Shown here piece by piece: positions 34,413-43,395 of a stretch of DNA of 55,491 nucleotides (position 1 is its first letter; each line of letters opens with the position of its first letter). The DNA is from Bog-159 sp035308525 (GTDB lineage: Bacteria; Acidobacteriota; Terriglobia; Bryobacterales; Bryobacteraceae). The stretch lies in the NCBI GenBank assembly GCA_035308525.1, contig DATGGM010000331.1, forward strand, positions 1-55,491. Reading direction: 5' to 3'. The notes below the pieces were generated by a model that was not told where the DNA came from, did not search any database, and saw only the letters and a program-made list of their open reading frames with translations. The position numbers and the translations under genes are program-made.

Positions 34413-35546
34413 ATGAAACGCACGATATTCGCCTTATTGCTCCTGCCCGGTGGTCTGCTTTTCGCGCAACAGCCTCCCAAGCTCGCGTACCGGTCCGTTC
34501 CGGATTTCCTGAAGCTTCCGAAGGACGTCTATTTCGGCGAAGTGGCGGGCGTGGCGGTGAACTCCAGGGGACACGTGTTCGTATTCTCGCGGGGTGACAC
34601 TACCGGCCCTGCCTACGGTGCAGGCGCCGCACAACTTCTGGAGTTCGGGGCCGACGGCGCATTCATCCGCGAGATCGGCCATCATCTGTATGCCTGGTCG
34701 TTCGCGCACTCGGTAAAGGTGGACCGCGGCGACAACATCTGGGTGGCGGACAAGGGCTCGGACATGGTGATCAAGTTCAACCCCGCCGGGCGTGTCGTGA
34801 TGGTCCTCGGACGCAAGCAGGAAGCCTCGGACGAGGGCACCGAGCCGCTGCGGCATCCCAAGCCGCCGCTGCCTCCGGTAGATGGGATGTTCCGGCAAGT
34901 GACCGATATGGCCTGGGATGCCGCTGGGAACACTTATATCAGTGACGGCTACATCAACACGCGCGTCGCCAAAGTGGACAAAGACGGCAACTGGCTGAAG
35001 TCGTGGGGGGAGCCTGGCGACGGTCCGGGACAGTTCAACACTCCACATAGCATTGCGGTGGACGCGCAGGGGCGCGTCTACGTGGCCGACCGGGGCAACC
35101 GGCGCATCCAGGTGTTCGATGGCGAAGGCAAGTTTCTGCGCCAGATGACCATCGACGTGCCGGTGGATCCGGACGCGCGTCCGGCGATCGGTAGTAAGCC
35201 GAAGGCTGCTACCGGCGCGATGGCGCCTGGCGCGCCTTGGGCGATCTGCATCACGCCGGGGCCGAATCCGGTGCTGTTCAGCTCGGACGGCTATCCGGGC
35301 CGGATCTACGAGCTCACGCTGGATGGCAAGGTGCTCGGGGTGCTCGGAGAATCAGGCAAACAGCTCAAACAGTTCGGGTGGATTCACGAGATCGCTTGTC
35401 CGTCGGCGAGTGAGATCTACGTCGCGGAGCTGCTGAACTGGCGGGTGCAGAAGCTGATCCTGGAGTCCGCGCCCGTTAACGGCCGCGGCGTCTCACGAGA
35501 AAATAAGCGGCAGTCAGCACCGCCAGCCAAGGCAATCCGGCAATGA
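34413..35546 (+). CDS. Secreted NHL-repeat beta-propeller protein
   Basis: A 377-residue exported protein. The signal peptide is MKRTIFALLLLPGGLLFAQ. The rest is made of NHL blades, seen as VAVNSRGHVFVFSRGD, VKVDRGDNIWVADKGSDMV, MAWDAAGNTYISDGYIN, IAVDAQGRVYVADRGNRRIQVF and CPSASEIYVAELLNWRVQKL. It resembles proteins related to peptidyl-alpha-hydroxyglycine lyase, but I do not see its function. AGAGG upstream of the ATG supports the start. The last 71 bases overlap the convergent permease gene. Confidence 0.82.
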   Translation: MKRTIFALLLLPGGLLFAQQPPKLAYRSVPDFLKLPKDVYFGEVAGVAVNSRGHVFVFSRGDTTGPAYGAGAAQLLEFGADGAFIREIGHHLYAWSFAHSVKVDRGDNIWVADKGSDMVIKFNPAGRVVMVLGRKQEASDEGTEPLRHPKPPLPPVDGMFRQVTDMAWDAAGNTYISDGYINTRVAKVDKDGNWLKSWGEPGDGPGQFNTPHSIAVDAQGRVYVADRGNRRIQVFDGEGKFLRQMTIDVPVDPDARPAIGSKPKAATGAMAPGAPWAICITPGPNPVLFSSDGYPGRIYELTLDGKVLGVLGESGKQLKQFGWIHEIACPSASEIYVAELLNWRVQKLILESAPVNGRGVSRENKRQSAPPAKAIRQ

Positions 35547-36861
35547 TCGTTACGCGCATTCCTTCGACCCACCAGGTGGTGGCGATAATGGCGACGATCA
35601 CCGCTATGCCGAGCAGCGATGTGTAAGGGTAGCCGATCATGCGGACAGGCAAGCGGGGACGGCCGGAGGCGTCCCACTTCGGACGGAAGAACAGATGCGT
35701 GACGAAGATCATCATCCACACGAACAATCCGCCGAAGATGGAGATTCCGAATAAGTAGACGTAGGCGCTGTCGGGATAGAGCAGCGCAACGGCCAGGGCG
35801 AGCGCCAGGCCCGCGGCGGAGACGAATAGAGCGGCTACCGGCGTGCCGCGCGGCGAAACGAAGCCAAAGGAAGCGGGAGCATATCCGCCACGCGCCAGCG
35901 AAAACATCATGCGGCTCACCAGATACAGATTGCAGTTCATGCTGGACGCTGCTGCGGTGACTACCACGAAGTTGACGACATGCGCCGCGGCCGGCACGCC
36001 GATCAACTGAAACACCTTTACGAAAGGACTGGCGGTAAGGTCCGCGCCGGGCTGGATCCGGTTCCAGGGAACGACCCCCATGAGCACCACGATGGCTGAG
36101 ACGTAGAACAGGATCAGTCGGCCGACCATGGATCGCATGGCGCGCGGCACGGCGGTTTGGGGATCCTTGGCTTCGCCCGCGGTCACCGCGATGACCTCGG
36201 TTCCGACATAGCTGAAGATCACGAATACCATGGCCATCCACACACCGCGCCAGCCCGCGGGGAGAAAGCCTCCATGCGCTGTGAAATTCGAGAGGCCCAT
36301 GGCCGGCGCAGGACCGATCCCGGCTAGCAGCGCCAGGCCGAAAACGATGAACAGGACGATGGCCACGACCTTGATCATGGCGAACCAATATTCAAAGCTG
36401 CCGAAGCTGCCGACGCTGCGCGCGTTCACGTACAGCAGCGCGATGGAGAAGCCCAGGATCCAAATCCATTTCGGAGTATGCGGGAACCACCACTGGCAGT
36501 AGATGGCGATGGCCGTGGCTTCGCCCCCGATGGCGATGCATTGCGCCGCCCAATAGGTGTAGCGGATGATGAAGCCCGCCCAGGCATTGACGTAAAGCTC
36601 GGCATACACACCAAAGGAACCCGCGGTGGGATGCGCGACGGCCATCTCCGACAGCGCACTCATGACGAGCAGCGCGACGGCCGCTCCAATCAGATAACTG
36701 ATGATGACGCCCGGGCCGGCCAGGCGCACCGCCAGGGCGCTGCCGAGGAACAGCCCGGTGCCGATCGCGCCGCCGATGGCGATCATGCCGAGCTGGCTGG
36801 GAGCAAGCTGGCGCGATAGCTGCTCGCCTTTTTCAATGCCGCCGGGAGCCGGCTTAGTCAT
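35476..36861 (-). CDS. Amino acid permease of the APC superfamily
   Basis: A 461-residue carrier with about 12 helices. GMIAIGGAIGTGLFLGSA near residue 25 is the conserved helix 1 of AAT-type amino acid permeases. SYLIGAAVALLVMSALSEMA and FSYVGTEVIAVTAGEAKDP follow, also characteristic. It is the last gene of a leftward three-gene operon: its ATG overlaps the bicupin stop (ATGA). The cargo is probably an amino acid or amine handled by the upstream enzymes, but the sequence alone does not name it. Confidence 0.88.
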   Translation of the reverse strand: MTKPAPGGIEKGEQLSRQLAPSQLGMIAIGGAIGTGLFLGSALAVRLAGPGVIISYLIGAAVALLVMSALSEMAVAHPTAGSFGVYAELYVNAWAGFIIRYTYWAAQCIAIGGEATAIAIYCQWWFPHTPKWIWILGFSIALLYVNARSVGSFGSFEYWFAMIKVVAIVLFIVFGLALLAGIGPAPAMGLSNFTAHGGFLPAGWRGVWMAMVFVIFSYVGTEVIAVTAGEAKDPQTAVPRAMRSMVGRLILFYVSAIVVLMGVVPWNRIQPGADLTASPFVKVFQLIGVPAAAHVVNFVVVTAAASSMNCNLYLVSRMMFSLARGGYAPASFGFVSPRGTPVAALFVSAAGLALALAVALLYPDSAYVYLFGISIFGGLFVWMMIFVTHLFFRPKWDASGRPRLPVRMIGYPYTSLLGIAVIVAIIATTWWVEGMRVTIIAGLPWLAVLTAAYFLVRRRGR

Positions 36862-37625
36862 GGGTCTCGGGCTTGGCCCGGTTCATAGGCTTCGCCCGGA
36901 CTGCCCGAAGGGTAGAAGGCGCCCAGCAGCTTGACAGTGCAATCGCCCGGATTCTCCACGCAATGGCGCACGCCGATGGGGAAATAGATGCTGCTGCCGG
37001 GGCCGAATTCACACGATTCATCGTCCGTGTGCACGATCCCGCCGCCTTCCAGGATGAAGATGCATTCTTCGTAGGTGTGGTAGTGGACCGGGGCTTTGCC
37101 CGGCGGAATCCATCCCGCGAACTGCGTGATCTGCCGGCAGCCGAGGTCGGTATAGACCAGGTAGCGGAAGAGGCGGTCCTGGCCCGCGCGAATGTCTTCG
37201 CGAAGGTCTTCATGCGCCAGCAGGCGCGGCGGCTGGCCGGACGCCGGCGGCAGGGAAGCCTCCACGATGTGACGTTGCGGGTCCTCGGGGCAACAGGAAC
37301 TGATCATGCGAATGGTCCCGGTGCCGGTGTTCTCGATGCTGTAGACCGCCCCTGGTGGAACGAAGATCGCGGCGCCCGGGCCGAGCGGGTAGTCGAATCC
37401 GTTGATGCGGCAGGTTCCCTGCCCCGCGGCGACATAGAGCACCTCTTCGGCGCCCGGATTCACCACCGACGGCGAGAGTCCCGCCCCGTAGTCGCTAACG
37501 GTCTGGGTAATGCGCTGCGCGCCGGTGGTTTGGGAAATGACCGCGCGCGCGGTCCAGTTGCCGAACGTGGAACAGGGCCCGTCCGCCGCGGAATAGACGC
37601 GGCAGCCACCGGTCAGAGTCTTCAT
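36858..37625 (-). CDS. Bicupin protein of unknown substrate
   Basis: A 255-residue protein with two cupin domains. The N-terminal one (about 60-130: GAEEVLYVAAGQG..FVPPGAVY) lacks the usual metal ligands. The C-terminal one (about 175-245) has HYHTYEECIFILEGGG with the HxH(x)E pattern and a later His in GVRHCVEN, so it should bind a metal. It begins at MKTLTGG and overlaps both neighbours by four bases. The layout recalls ureidoglycine aminohydrolase (a bicupin paired with class V transaminases in purine breakdown), but I see no specific signature for it. Enzyme or sensor is undecided. Confidence 0.75.
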   Translation of the reverse strand: MKTLTGGCRVYSAADGPCSTFGNWTARAVISQTTGAQRITQTVSDYGAGLSPSVVNPGAEEVLYVAAGQGTCRINGFDYPLGPGAAIFVPPGAVYSIENTGTGTIRMISSCCPEDPQRHIVEASLPPASGQPPRLLAHEDLREDIRAGQDRLFRYLVYTDLGCRQITQFAGWIPPGKAPVHYHTYEECIFILEGGGIVHTDDESCEFGPGSSIYFPIGVRHCVENPGDCTVKLLGAFYPSGSPGEAYEPGQARDP

Positions 37626-38776
37626 GAACGCACCATCAGGTCCAGGTTGTCTTCGAGCGCCGCGAGCGCCACGTTGACGTCTTCCATCGTGTTGTAAACG
37701 TGGAAGGCAAAGCGCACACCGTCGCGGCGTGTGGAGACCACGATTCCACGGGCCGTGAGTTTGCCGAGCATAACGGCTGCGTCCCGGGCGCGGAGCACTA
37801 CCAGCGGCCCCACGCTCGTCGATGGGGTTTTGGACTCGACGCGCAGACCCTGAACGCCTTTGAGGAAGGCCCGCGTGAGCCGCTCGATCTGCGCGGCGAC
37901 ATTGTGCATGCCGATGCGGGCCAGCAGATCGATGGCGGGGCGCGCCAGATAAATGTTGGGAATGGCAGGCGTGCCGCATTCAAAGCGCCGGGCATCCGGC
38001 GAGGGATCCAGGCACTTGGTATTGAATGCGAAGACGTCGCGTTGGGCCATCCAACTGGTAATGGTGGGGGTGAGAGTCTCGATCAGCTCGCGCCGCACGT
38101 AGAGCAAAGCCAGTCCCGGCGGCCCCAGCAGATACTTCAGAGTGCCTGTCACGAAGAAATCGACATCCAGCGCTTTCACGTCGACGGGGCGGGTGCCGCA
38201 ATCCTGATAGCCGTCGAGAAAGAGAAGAGCGCCCTGGGTGTGCGCGATCTTGGCGATGGCGGCGACGTCGGACCGGAAGCCGTTGACGAACGAGACTTGC
38301 GTCAGTGGCACGATGCGCGTGCGCTGGTCGATGGCGCGCTCATAGCATTCGGTGGGAACGGTGTTGTGGACGCCGTCGAGAAAGTGGATCTCGGCGCCGC
38401 GCGGGCGTTGGGCCAGCCAGATGTGCGCCATGGTCGGGAATTCGTACTCGCTCAACACCACCTTGTTGCGTTGGTCGAACTGGAGCGCGTTGGCGATGGG
38501 ATTGATTCCGGCGGACGCGCTGGTGACGATGGCCACCTCCTCCGGCTGGGCGTTGATGAATCGCGCGAAATCACCGCGAAGCGCGTCGTAGGCTTCCATC
38601 CACTCATCCCAGGGCGCGGCCGAGGTTCGCCAACTGGCAGTGTATTTTTGCATCCCGGCTTCCACCGCGTCGGAGAGGGCGCCCTGGGAGCAGTTGTAGA
38701 GGTAGGTTCTTTCCCGGAGGATTGGGAAGTGCGATCTTAGTTCCGAGATTTGGTCGTCGGTCAGCATATTTCCCAT
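37622..38776 (-). CDS. Class V aminotransferase-like PLP enzyme
   Basis: A 384-residue fold type I PLP enzyme of the aminotransferase class V/cysteine desulfurase superfamily. Visible are the substrate loop LYNCSQGALSDAV, IVTSASAGINPIANAL (phosphate binding), LLFLDGYQDCGTRPVD (the Asp that holds the pyridine nitrogen), and VTGTLKYLLGPPGLALLYV with the PLP lysine. No active cysteine of a desulfurase type is obvious. The start is 38776 (MGNMLTDDQ) or three codons later at 38767. It heads the bicupin and permease operon. The reaction could be a transamination, lyase or epimerase step. Confidence 0.82.
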   Translation of the reverse strand: MGNMLTDDQISELRSHFPILRERTYLYNCSQGALSDAVEAGMQKYTASWRTSAAPWDEWMEAYDALRGDFARFINAQPEEVAIVTSASAGINPIANALQFDQRNKVVLSEYEFPTMAHIWLAQRPRGAEIHFLDGVHNTVPTECYERAIDQRTRIVPLTQVSFVNGFRSDVAAIAKIAHTQGALLFLDGYQDCGTRPVDVKALDVDFFVTGTLKYLLGPPGLALLYVRRELIETLTPTITSWMAQRDVFAFNTKCLDPSPDARRFECGTPAIPNIYLARPAIDLLARIGMHNVAAQIERLTRAFLKGVQGLRVESKTPSTSVGPLVVLRARDAAVMLGKLTARGIVVSTRRDGVRFAFHVYNTMEDVNVALAALEDNLDLMVRS

Positions 38777-39179
38777 GATCCAGCATGAGCCATTTACCAA
38801 GTGTACCCGCAGAACCAACGGACAGGCTTGCCCGGCAACAATTTTACGGCCTGCACCTGGCGGCCGCGCACAGCGCCGCTTGAAACCTCTTATCATGCTC
38901 TTAGTGTTCAAGGTTCGGTGCGAGACGGGCGTGGACTGGGCAGGAAAGTTATGCGCTGAACTGCCCGGGCAACTTGGCATTCCTCGCGCCGAATACGAGC
39001 TAGCCGAATGGCAATCGCGGGAAGGAATCAGGCTATGCAGTGAGTCAAGGTTCAAAATACCGGGTTCCGGCCCATGCCATCGGACGAGTTATAAAAACCT
39101 TGTGGACCAGGGGATCGGGTTTCCCGTTGGGATGGGATCCGCCGCCGCTTCCCGTTTCGCGCGCGCTCCTGGCCGTCAA
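38777..39179. other. Intergenic region with no gene seen
   Basis: This stretch of about 400 bases lies between the start of the aminotransferase gene and the end of lptB. ORFs crossing it lack coding character and known motifs. It should contain the promoter of the aminotransferase operon and the end of the lpt transcript. I see no clear terminator hairpin, tRNA or repeat. Confidence 0.5.
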
Positions 39180-39908
39180 CTAAATCTGCAAACTGAACGA
39201 CTCGCCCAGATACACGCGTTTCACTTCCGGATCCCGCGCCAGCGCCTCCGGACTGCCCGCGCGGAAGATCCGCCCATTGTCGATGATGTACGCGCGGTCG
39301 GTCACCATCAGCGTCTCGCGCACATTGTGGTCGGTCACCAGGATCCCGATGCCCTCCCGCTTCAGATCGAAAATGATGCGCTGCAGCTCCAGCACCTGAA
39401 TCGGATCGATGCCCGAGAACGGCTCGTCCAGCAGCAGAAAGCTCGGGCTGATCACCAGCGACCGGGCGATCTCCACGCGCCGGCGCTCGCCTCCCGAGAG
39501 CATGTAACCCTGGCTGCGCCGCACCTTCTCCAGTCCTAACTGCTCGATCAGGCGGTCCAGCGCCTCACGCCGCTCACGGTTTCGCATGGGGAGTGTTTCC
39601 AGGATGGCCATCAGGTTCTCATCCACGGTCAGCTTGCGAAATACGCTGGCTTCCTGCGGCAGGTAGCTGATGCCTCGGCGCGCCCGCTGATACATCGGCA
39701 GCGCCGTAATGTCCGTGTCGTCCACCAGGATACAGCCGGAGTCCGGGCTGATCAGCCCCACGATCATGTAGAACGAGGTTGTTTTGCCCGCGCCGTTGGG
39801 ACCCAGCAGGCCGACCACTTCGCCCTTGTCCACGCTCAGGGTGACGTCGTCCACCACCTTGCGCCCGCGATACGATTTCGAAATCTCCCGGGTTTCCAGC
39901 TTGCTCAT
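39180..39908 (-). CDS. lptB: Lipopolysaccharide export ABC ATPase LptB
   Basis: LptB powers extraction of LPS from the inner membrane. The 242-residue ATPase has the Walker A loop GPNGAGKT at 36-43, the Q-loop in ISYLPQEASVFRKLTV, the signature LSGGE at 138-142, Walker B LLLDEPFSGIDPI, and the LptB-type end VTDHNVRETLMVTDRAYII. Its ATG overlaps the stop of the LptC-LptA gene. The permease genes lptF and lptG are not in this window. Confidence 0.95.
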   Translation of the reverse strand: MSKLETREISKSYRGRKVVDDVTLSVDKGEVVGLLGPNGAGKTTSFYMIVGLISPDSGCILVDDTDITALPMYQRARRGISYLPQEASVFRKLTVDENLMAILETLPMRNRERREALDRLIEQLGLEKVRRSQGYMLSGGERRRVEIARSLVISPSFLLLDEPFSGIDPIQVLELQRIIFDLKREGIGILVTDHNVRETLMVTDRAYIIDNGRIFRAGSPEALARDPEVKRVYLGESFSLQI

Positions 39909-42193
39909 TGATGTTTGCGGTGGATCTGGCTGACGGCCGGTTGGGCCGGCGTCCCATTCACCAGTAGCCGGTCGTCAGTGGAATAGTACGTCAACTCCGC
40001 GCCTCGTGCGTTCCCGCGCAGGCTGTCTTTCATCTGGGGATCGCCGCCGCGCAGAATGATCTTATCTTCATCAGTGTAATACTCGGCGTGCTCGCTGGTG
40101 CCGGTTCGGGTGCGGATGGGTCCCGCCTGCACGACCTCCACGGCGCCGTCGGCGAACGCCTTTTGCAGGCGGTTGTCGGCGCCCTCTTCGGCCAGCCACG
40201 ACCGCAGTTCGGTGGCCTTCATCTGCAAGCCGCCGCGGTTCAGGAACACCCCGCCGGAGTAGTGCGCCAGCCGGTCCTGATCGGTGTAGACCATGTGCGG
40301 CGCTTTCACCAGCGTGAACACCGCCGGCCCCGGTTGCGCGATGGCGGCGGCCTGGTCGGCGCTCTTCTTCTCTTCCCGCGACTGCGTGATCACATGGCCT
40401 TCCGCGATGATAGTGCGCTTCTCGCGGTCGATCTCCACGTGGTCGGCCTGGATGCGGTTCACGCCCTGCCACAGAACCACGTCACCGTCGTATTTCACCA
40501 GCCGGTTGCGATTGGCGGACGTCATGGCGCGCGCTACCGCCTGCAGCGGCTCGTCGCCTGAGAGCATGGCGGAGTCGCTCTTCTTCTTTTGCTGGTCGGG
40601 CAATCGACTGGTATTGACGTGGCCCTCGGCGGTGAAGTTACCGCTCTTTTCGTCGAGCACGATGTGGTCGGCAGTGGTGTTCCCGGTGCTGTCCCACATA
40701 CGGGCGTGCTTGTCGAGAGTGATGCGGTTCTCGGCCTGCTCCAGGATGCCGCGATCGGCGCGCGCCTTGCGATCGCCCGCTTCGTAGCTGAAATCGCCCC
40801 ACTGCTCCATGCGCGCGAGCTGGCTGGTCTTCGGATCGAAAGTCGCCGACACGTTCTTGCTCACGGTAACGGCCGGCGGCCGTTTTCTTGCCGATTCTTC
40901 AGGTGTGGGATCGCTGACCGTGCGGCAATTGATGGAAGTGAACGACTGCACCCGGTTCTGCTCTCCGTAAGTGATCCACATGCGCTCGCCGGTGAACTTT
41001 CTGTGGCGTTGCGTGGGCAGATTAGGCAGGAACTCCAGTTCGCTGGGCGCTTGCGTTTCGAGCGCCGCCAGTTCCCGGCCACCCGGCCGCATCTTCATCT
41101 GGATGGTGTCGCTACGCAGGATGCGGCTTTCCGCCACCTCCTTGCCGGGCGTGGGCGGCGCTTGCGGATCGGGCTTCGACTCCAGGAACCCGTGGCCGCT
41201 TACTACGGCCTGGGTCAGGGCAGCCGAGTCGTTGTAGTCCGCGAATTGCATGTCCACGCGATCCCCGGTTGCGGTCACCTGCGAGCCTTCTCCTTCTGAA
41301 ACCAGGCGCGCGCCCCCGTCGCCGGTGATCTTCTCGACCTCGCCTGTATCGCCGTAATCCACAGCCAGATGGTCGGCGCCGTATTGCAACTTACGGTTCG
41401 GATAAGCGTCGGTGCCATGCGCCTTCTGCGCCTCCACGTGGTGGATGCGCCCATCTTGCATCGCAATGACCGTGTCCCCCGCTTCCACCACCGTGTTGTC
41501 GCGGGTCATCTTGGCCCAGGGAGAGAGCCACACGCCCGCCAGGTTCTCGCGATAAATCACCTGGTTCGATTCGATTTTGATGCGCTTGGCATGCGGACCG
41601 GGGGGATTCCAATGCAGTTCCGACTGGCCGTTCAGCACCAGCTCGCGCGTGCTCGGATCATAGGAAGCGCCGACGGCCTGGCCGTCGCCGTTCTCGAACC
41701 TGAAGGTGGTGGGCCGGTCCGTGGTGGCCTTCCCCGTGCCGCTGTCGAAGGTCACACCCGACGAGTGGATGGAGACCAGCGTGTGCTTGGGCTGCCCCTC
41801 ATTGGGCACGGCCAGTGTGATATCCACCACGCCATCGGAGTACAGCCGCTTGTCGGACTGGTTGTATTGCGCGTGGGCGCTGTGAACCAGGTTGTAATTG
41901 GGCCCGTGCAGGGACGGGAGCTGCAATTCCACCTGTTCCAACTCCACATGATTGGAATCCTTCACCTGGCGGGCATCTTTCGCGGTGATACGGCAGATGG
42001 TGCGGCTTTCAGGCGGGGCGGAAGTTTCGATCCAGCTCCAATCCTGCGCCGCGGAACTCAGCTCCCGCGCCATGGCCCGCGGCTTCTGCGGCGATTGCTC
42101 GCGGTTCGCGCGGCCCTGCAGCCGGTAGATCGCGGCAACGCCTACGAGGAGCGCGGTGATGGCCACCAGGATAAGCCAGCGGGTGCCTCGCAT
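39905..42193 (-). CDS. LptC-LptA fusion: LPS transport bridge protein
   Basis: A 762-residue protein with one N-terminal membrane helix (WLILVAITALLVGVAAIYRL) and a very long beta-rich periplasmic part. An LptC-like region (about 40-200) is followed by OstA/LptA-like repeats, for example YGADHLAVDYGDTGEVEKI, DHIVLDEKSGNFTAEGHVN, NRIQADHVEIDREKRTII and GGVFLNRGGLQMKATEL. LptC and LptA are normally separate proteins of about 190 residues each. Here one chain could span the periplasm from the LptBFG complex to the outer membrane. It is coupled to lptB (ATGA). The domain borders are approximate. Confidence 0.82.
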   Translation of the reverse strand: MRGTRWLILVAITALLVGVAAIYRLQGRANREQSPQKPRAMARELSSAAQDWSWIETSAPPESRTICRITAKDARQVKDSNHVELEQVELQLPSLHGPNYNLVHSAHAQYNQSDKRLYSDGVVDITLAVPNEGQPKHTLVSIHSSGVTFDSGTGKATTDRPTTFRFENGDGQAVGASYDPSTRELVLNGQSELHWNPPGPHAKRIKIESNQVIYRENLAGVWLSPWAKMTRDNTVVEAGDTVIAMQDGRIHHVEAQKAHGTDAYPNRKLQYGADHLAVDYGDTGEVEKITGDGGARLVSEGEGSQVTATGDRVDMQFADYNDSAALTQAVVSGHGFLESKPDPQAPPTPGKEVAESRILRSDTIQMKMRPGGRELAALETQAPSELEFLPNLPTQRHRKFTGERMWITYGEQNRVQSFTSINCRTVSDPTPEESARKRPPAVTVSKNVSATFDPKTSQLARMEQWGDFSYEAGDRKARADRGILEQAENRITLDKHARMWDSTGNTTADHIVLDEKSGNFTAEGHVNTSRLPDQQKKKSDSAMLSGDEPLQAVARAMTSANRNRLVKYDGDVVLWQGVNRIQADHVEIDREKRTIIAEGHVITQSREEKKSADQAAAIAQPGPAVFTLVKAPHMVYTDQDRLAHYSGGVFLNRGGLQMKATELRSWLAEEGADNRLQKAFADGAVEVVQAGPIRTRTGTSEHAEYYTDEDKIILRGGDPQMKDSLRGNARGAELTYYSTDDRLLVNGTPAQPAVSQIHRKHQ

Positions 42194-42235
42194 GGATATA
42201 TTTCCATTGTAGCGAACACACCCGCGGGCTTGCCT

Positions 42236-43306
42236 TTACCGCCGTGCGCTGGCCGCCGCGTTGGGCCGCGGCGCTGCTTCGGGAGGCGCTGGTTTCACCT
42301 CGGCCTCCGCCTTGATCAATCCGAGCTGCCGCCGTAGCTCGCTGTCGATCCCCTGCTTGATGTCCGCGTTGTCCTTCAGGAACTGCCGCGCATTTTCGCG
42401 GCCCTGCCCGATCCGGTCGCCTTTGTAGCTGAACCAGGAGCCGCTCTTCTCGATCAGGTTCTGGGCCACCCCCAGGTCCAGCAGATCGCCTTCCTTCGAA
42501 ATTCCTTCGCCGTAGATGATGTCGAATTCCGCCTCGCGGAACGGCGACGCCACTTTGTTCTTCACCACCTTTACCTTGGTGCGGTTGCCCACCACCGCGT
42601 CGCCATCCTTGATGGCCGCGATCCGCCGGATGTCCACCCGGATGGATGCGTAGAACTTCAGCGCGCGGCCGCCGGTGGTGGTTTCGGGATTGCCGAACAT
42701 GACGCCGATCTTCTCGCGGATCTGGTTAATGAAGATCAGGCACGTCTTGGATTTCGAGACCACGCCCGTGAGCTTGCGCAACGCCTGCGACATCAGGCGC
42801 GCCTGCAGGCCCATGTGGCTGTCGCCCATTTCGCCGTCGAGCTCGGCCTTGGGCACCAGGGCGGCCACCGAGTCCACCACCAGCACGTCGATGGAGCCGG
42901 AAGCAATCAGCGCGCCGGTGATCTCGAGCGCCTGCTCGCCGTAATCCGGCTGCGAAACCAGCAGGTTATCCACGTCCACGCCCAGCTTGCGCGCGTACGC
43001 CGGATCGAGCGCATGTTCCACGTCGATGAAGGCCGCCATGCCGCCCTTTTTCTGCGCTTCCGCGACTACTTGCAAGGCAATGGTAGTCTTGCCGGAGGAT
43101 TCCGGGCCGTAGATCTCGGTGACGCGCCCGCGGGGGAAACCCCCGACACCTAGCGCCGCGTCCAGCGAGATGGATCCCGTGGAAATAACCGACACCGGAA
43201 CCACGGCGTCCTTGGTTCCCAGACGCAGGATGGAACCTTTGCCGAACTGCTTTTCGATCTGTCCGAGGGTAAGCTCTAACGCGCGGGCGCGTTCTTTGTC
43301 ATCCAT
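42236..43306 (-). CDS. recA: Recombinase RecA
   Basis: RecA forms filaments on single-stranded DNA for strand exchange and SOS induction. The 356-residue protein has the Walker A motif GPESSGKT at 67-74, DVLVVDSVAALVPKAELDGEMGD (Walker B and loop 1, in pieces), FINQIREKIGVMFGNPETTTGG (loop 2, in pieces) and a C-terminal tail ending in an Ala/Pro-rich stretch, less acidic than in Escherichia coli. AGGAG nine bases before the ATG is the likely ribosome site. Confidence 0.97.
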   Translation of the reverse strand: MDDKERARALELTLGQIEKQFGKGSILRLGTKDAVVPVSVISTGSISLDAALGVGGFPRGRVTEIYGPESSGKTTIALQVVAEAQKKGGMAAFIDVEHALDPAYARKLGVDVDNLLVSQPDYGEQALEITGALIASGSIDVLVVDSVAALVPKAELDGEMGDSHMGLQARLMSQALRKLTGVVSKSKTCLIFINQIREKIGVMFGNPETTTGGRALKFYASIRVDIRRIAAIKDGDAVVGNRTKVKVVKNKVASPFREAEFDIIYGEGISKEGDLLDLGVAQNLIEKSGSWFSYKGDRIGQGRENARQFLKDNADIKQGIDSELRRQLGLIKAEAEVKPAPPEAAPRPNAAASARR

Positions 43307-43337
43307 GAGGAGGAACTCCTGAAAGGCGTGAAAAGCG

Positions 43338-43343
43338 ATTATA
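43338..43343 (-). promoter_or_regulatory. Candidate -10 element of recA
   Basis: On the minus strand this hexamer reads TATAAT, a perfect -10. It lies about 30 bases before the recA ATG. The -35 region is poor (TTCTGT or a neighbour) but contains two GTAAAG units 11 bases apart (43369-43374 and 43358-43363 as CTTTAC on the plus strand), a possible regulator site. I see no classic LexA box. Confidence 0.5.
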
Positions 43344-43395
43344 ACGCAAATGAAGAACTTTACAGAATCTTTACGGTGTGGTATCTTTTCTTAAC

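Noticed and set aside
37622..38776. Class V aminotransferase as the missing PhnW
   Set aside because: PhnW belongs to the same superfamily, but this protein is 33 kb away in a different operon and its sequence looks closer to the cysteine desulfurase-like branch; no PhnW signature was recognised.
38775..39539. A 254-codon plus-strand ORF covering the gap between the aminotransferase and lptB genes
   Set aside because: Its second half is antisense to lptB, and its first half has no coding character or motif.
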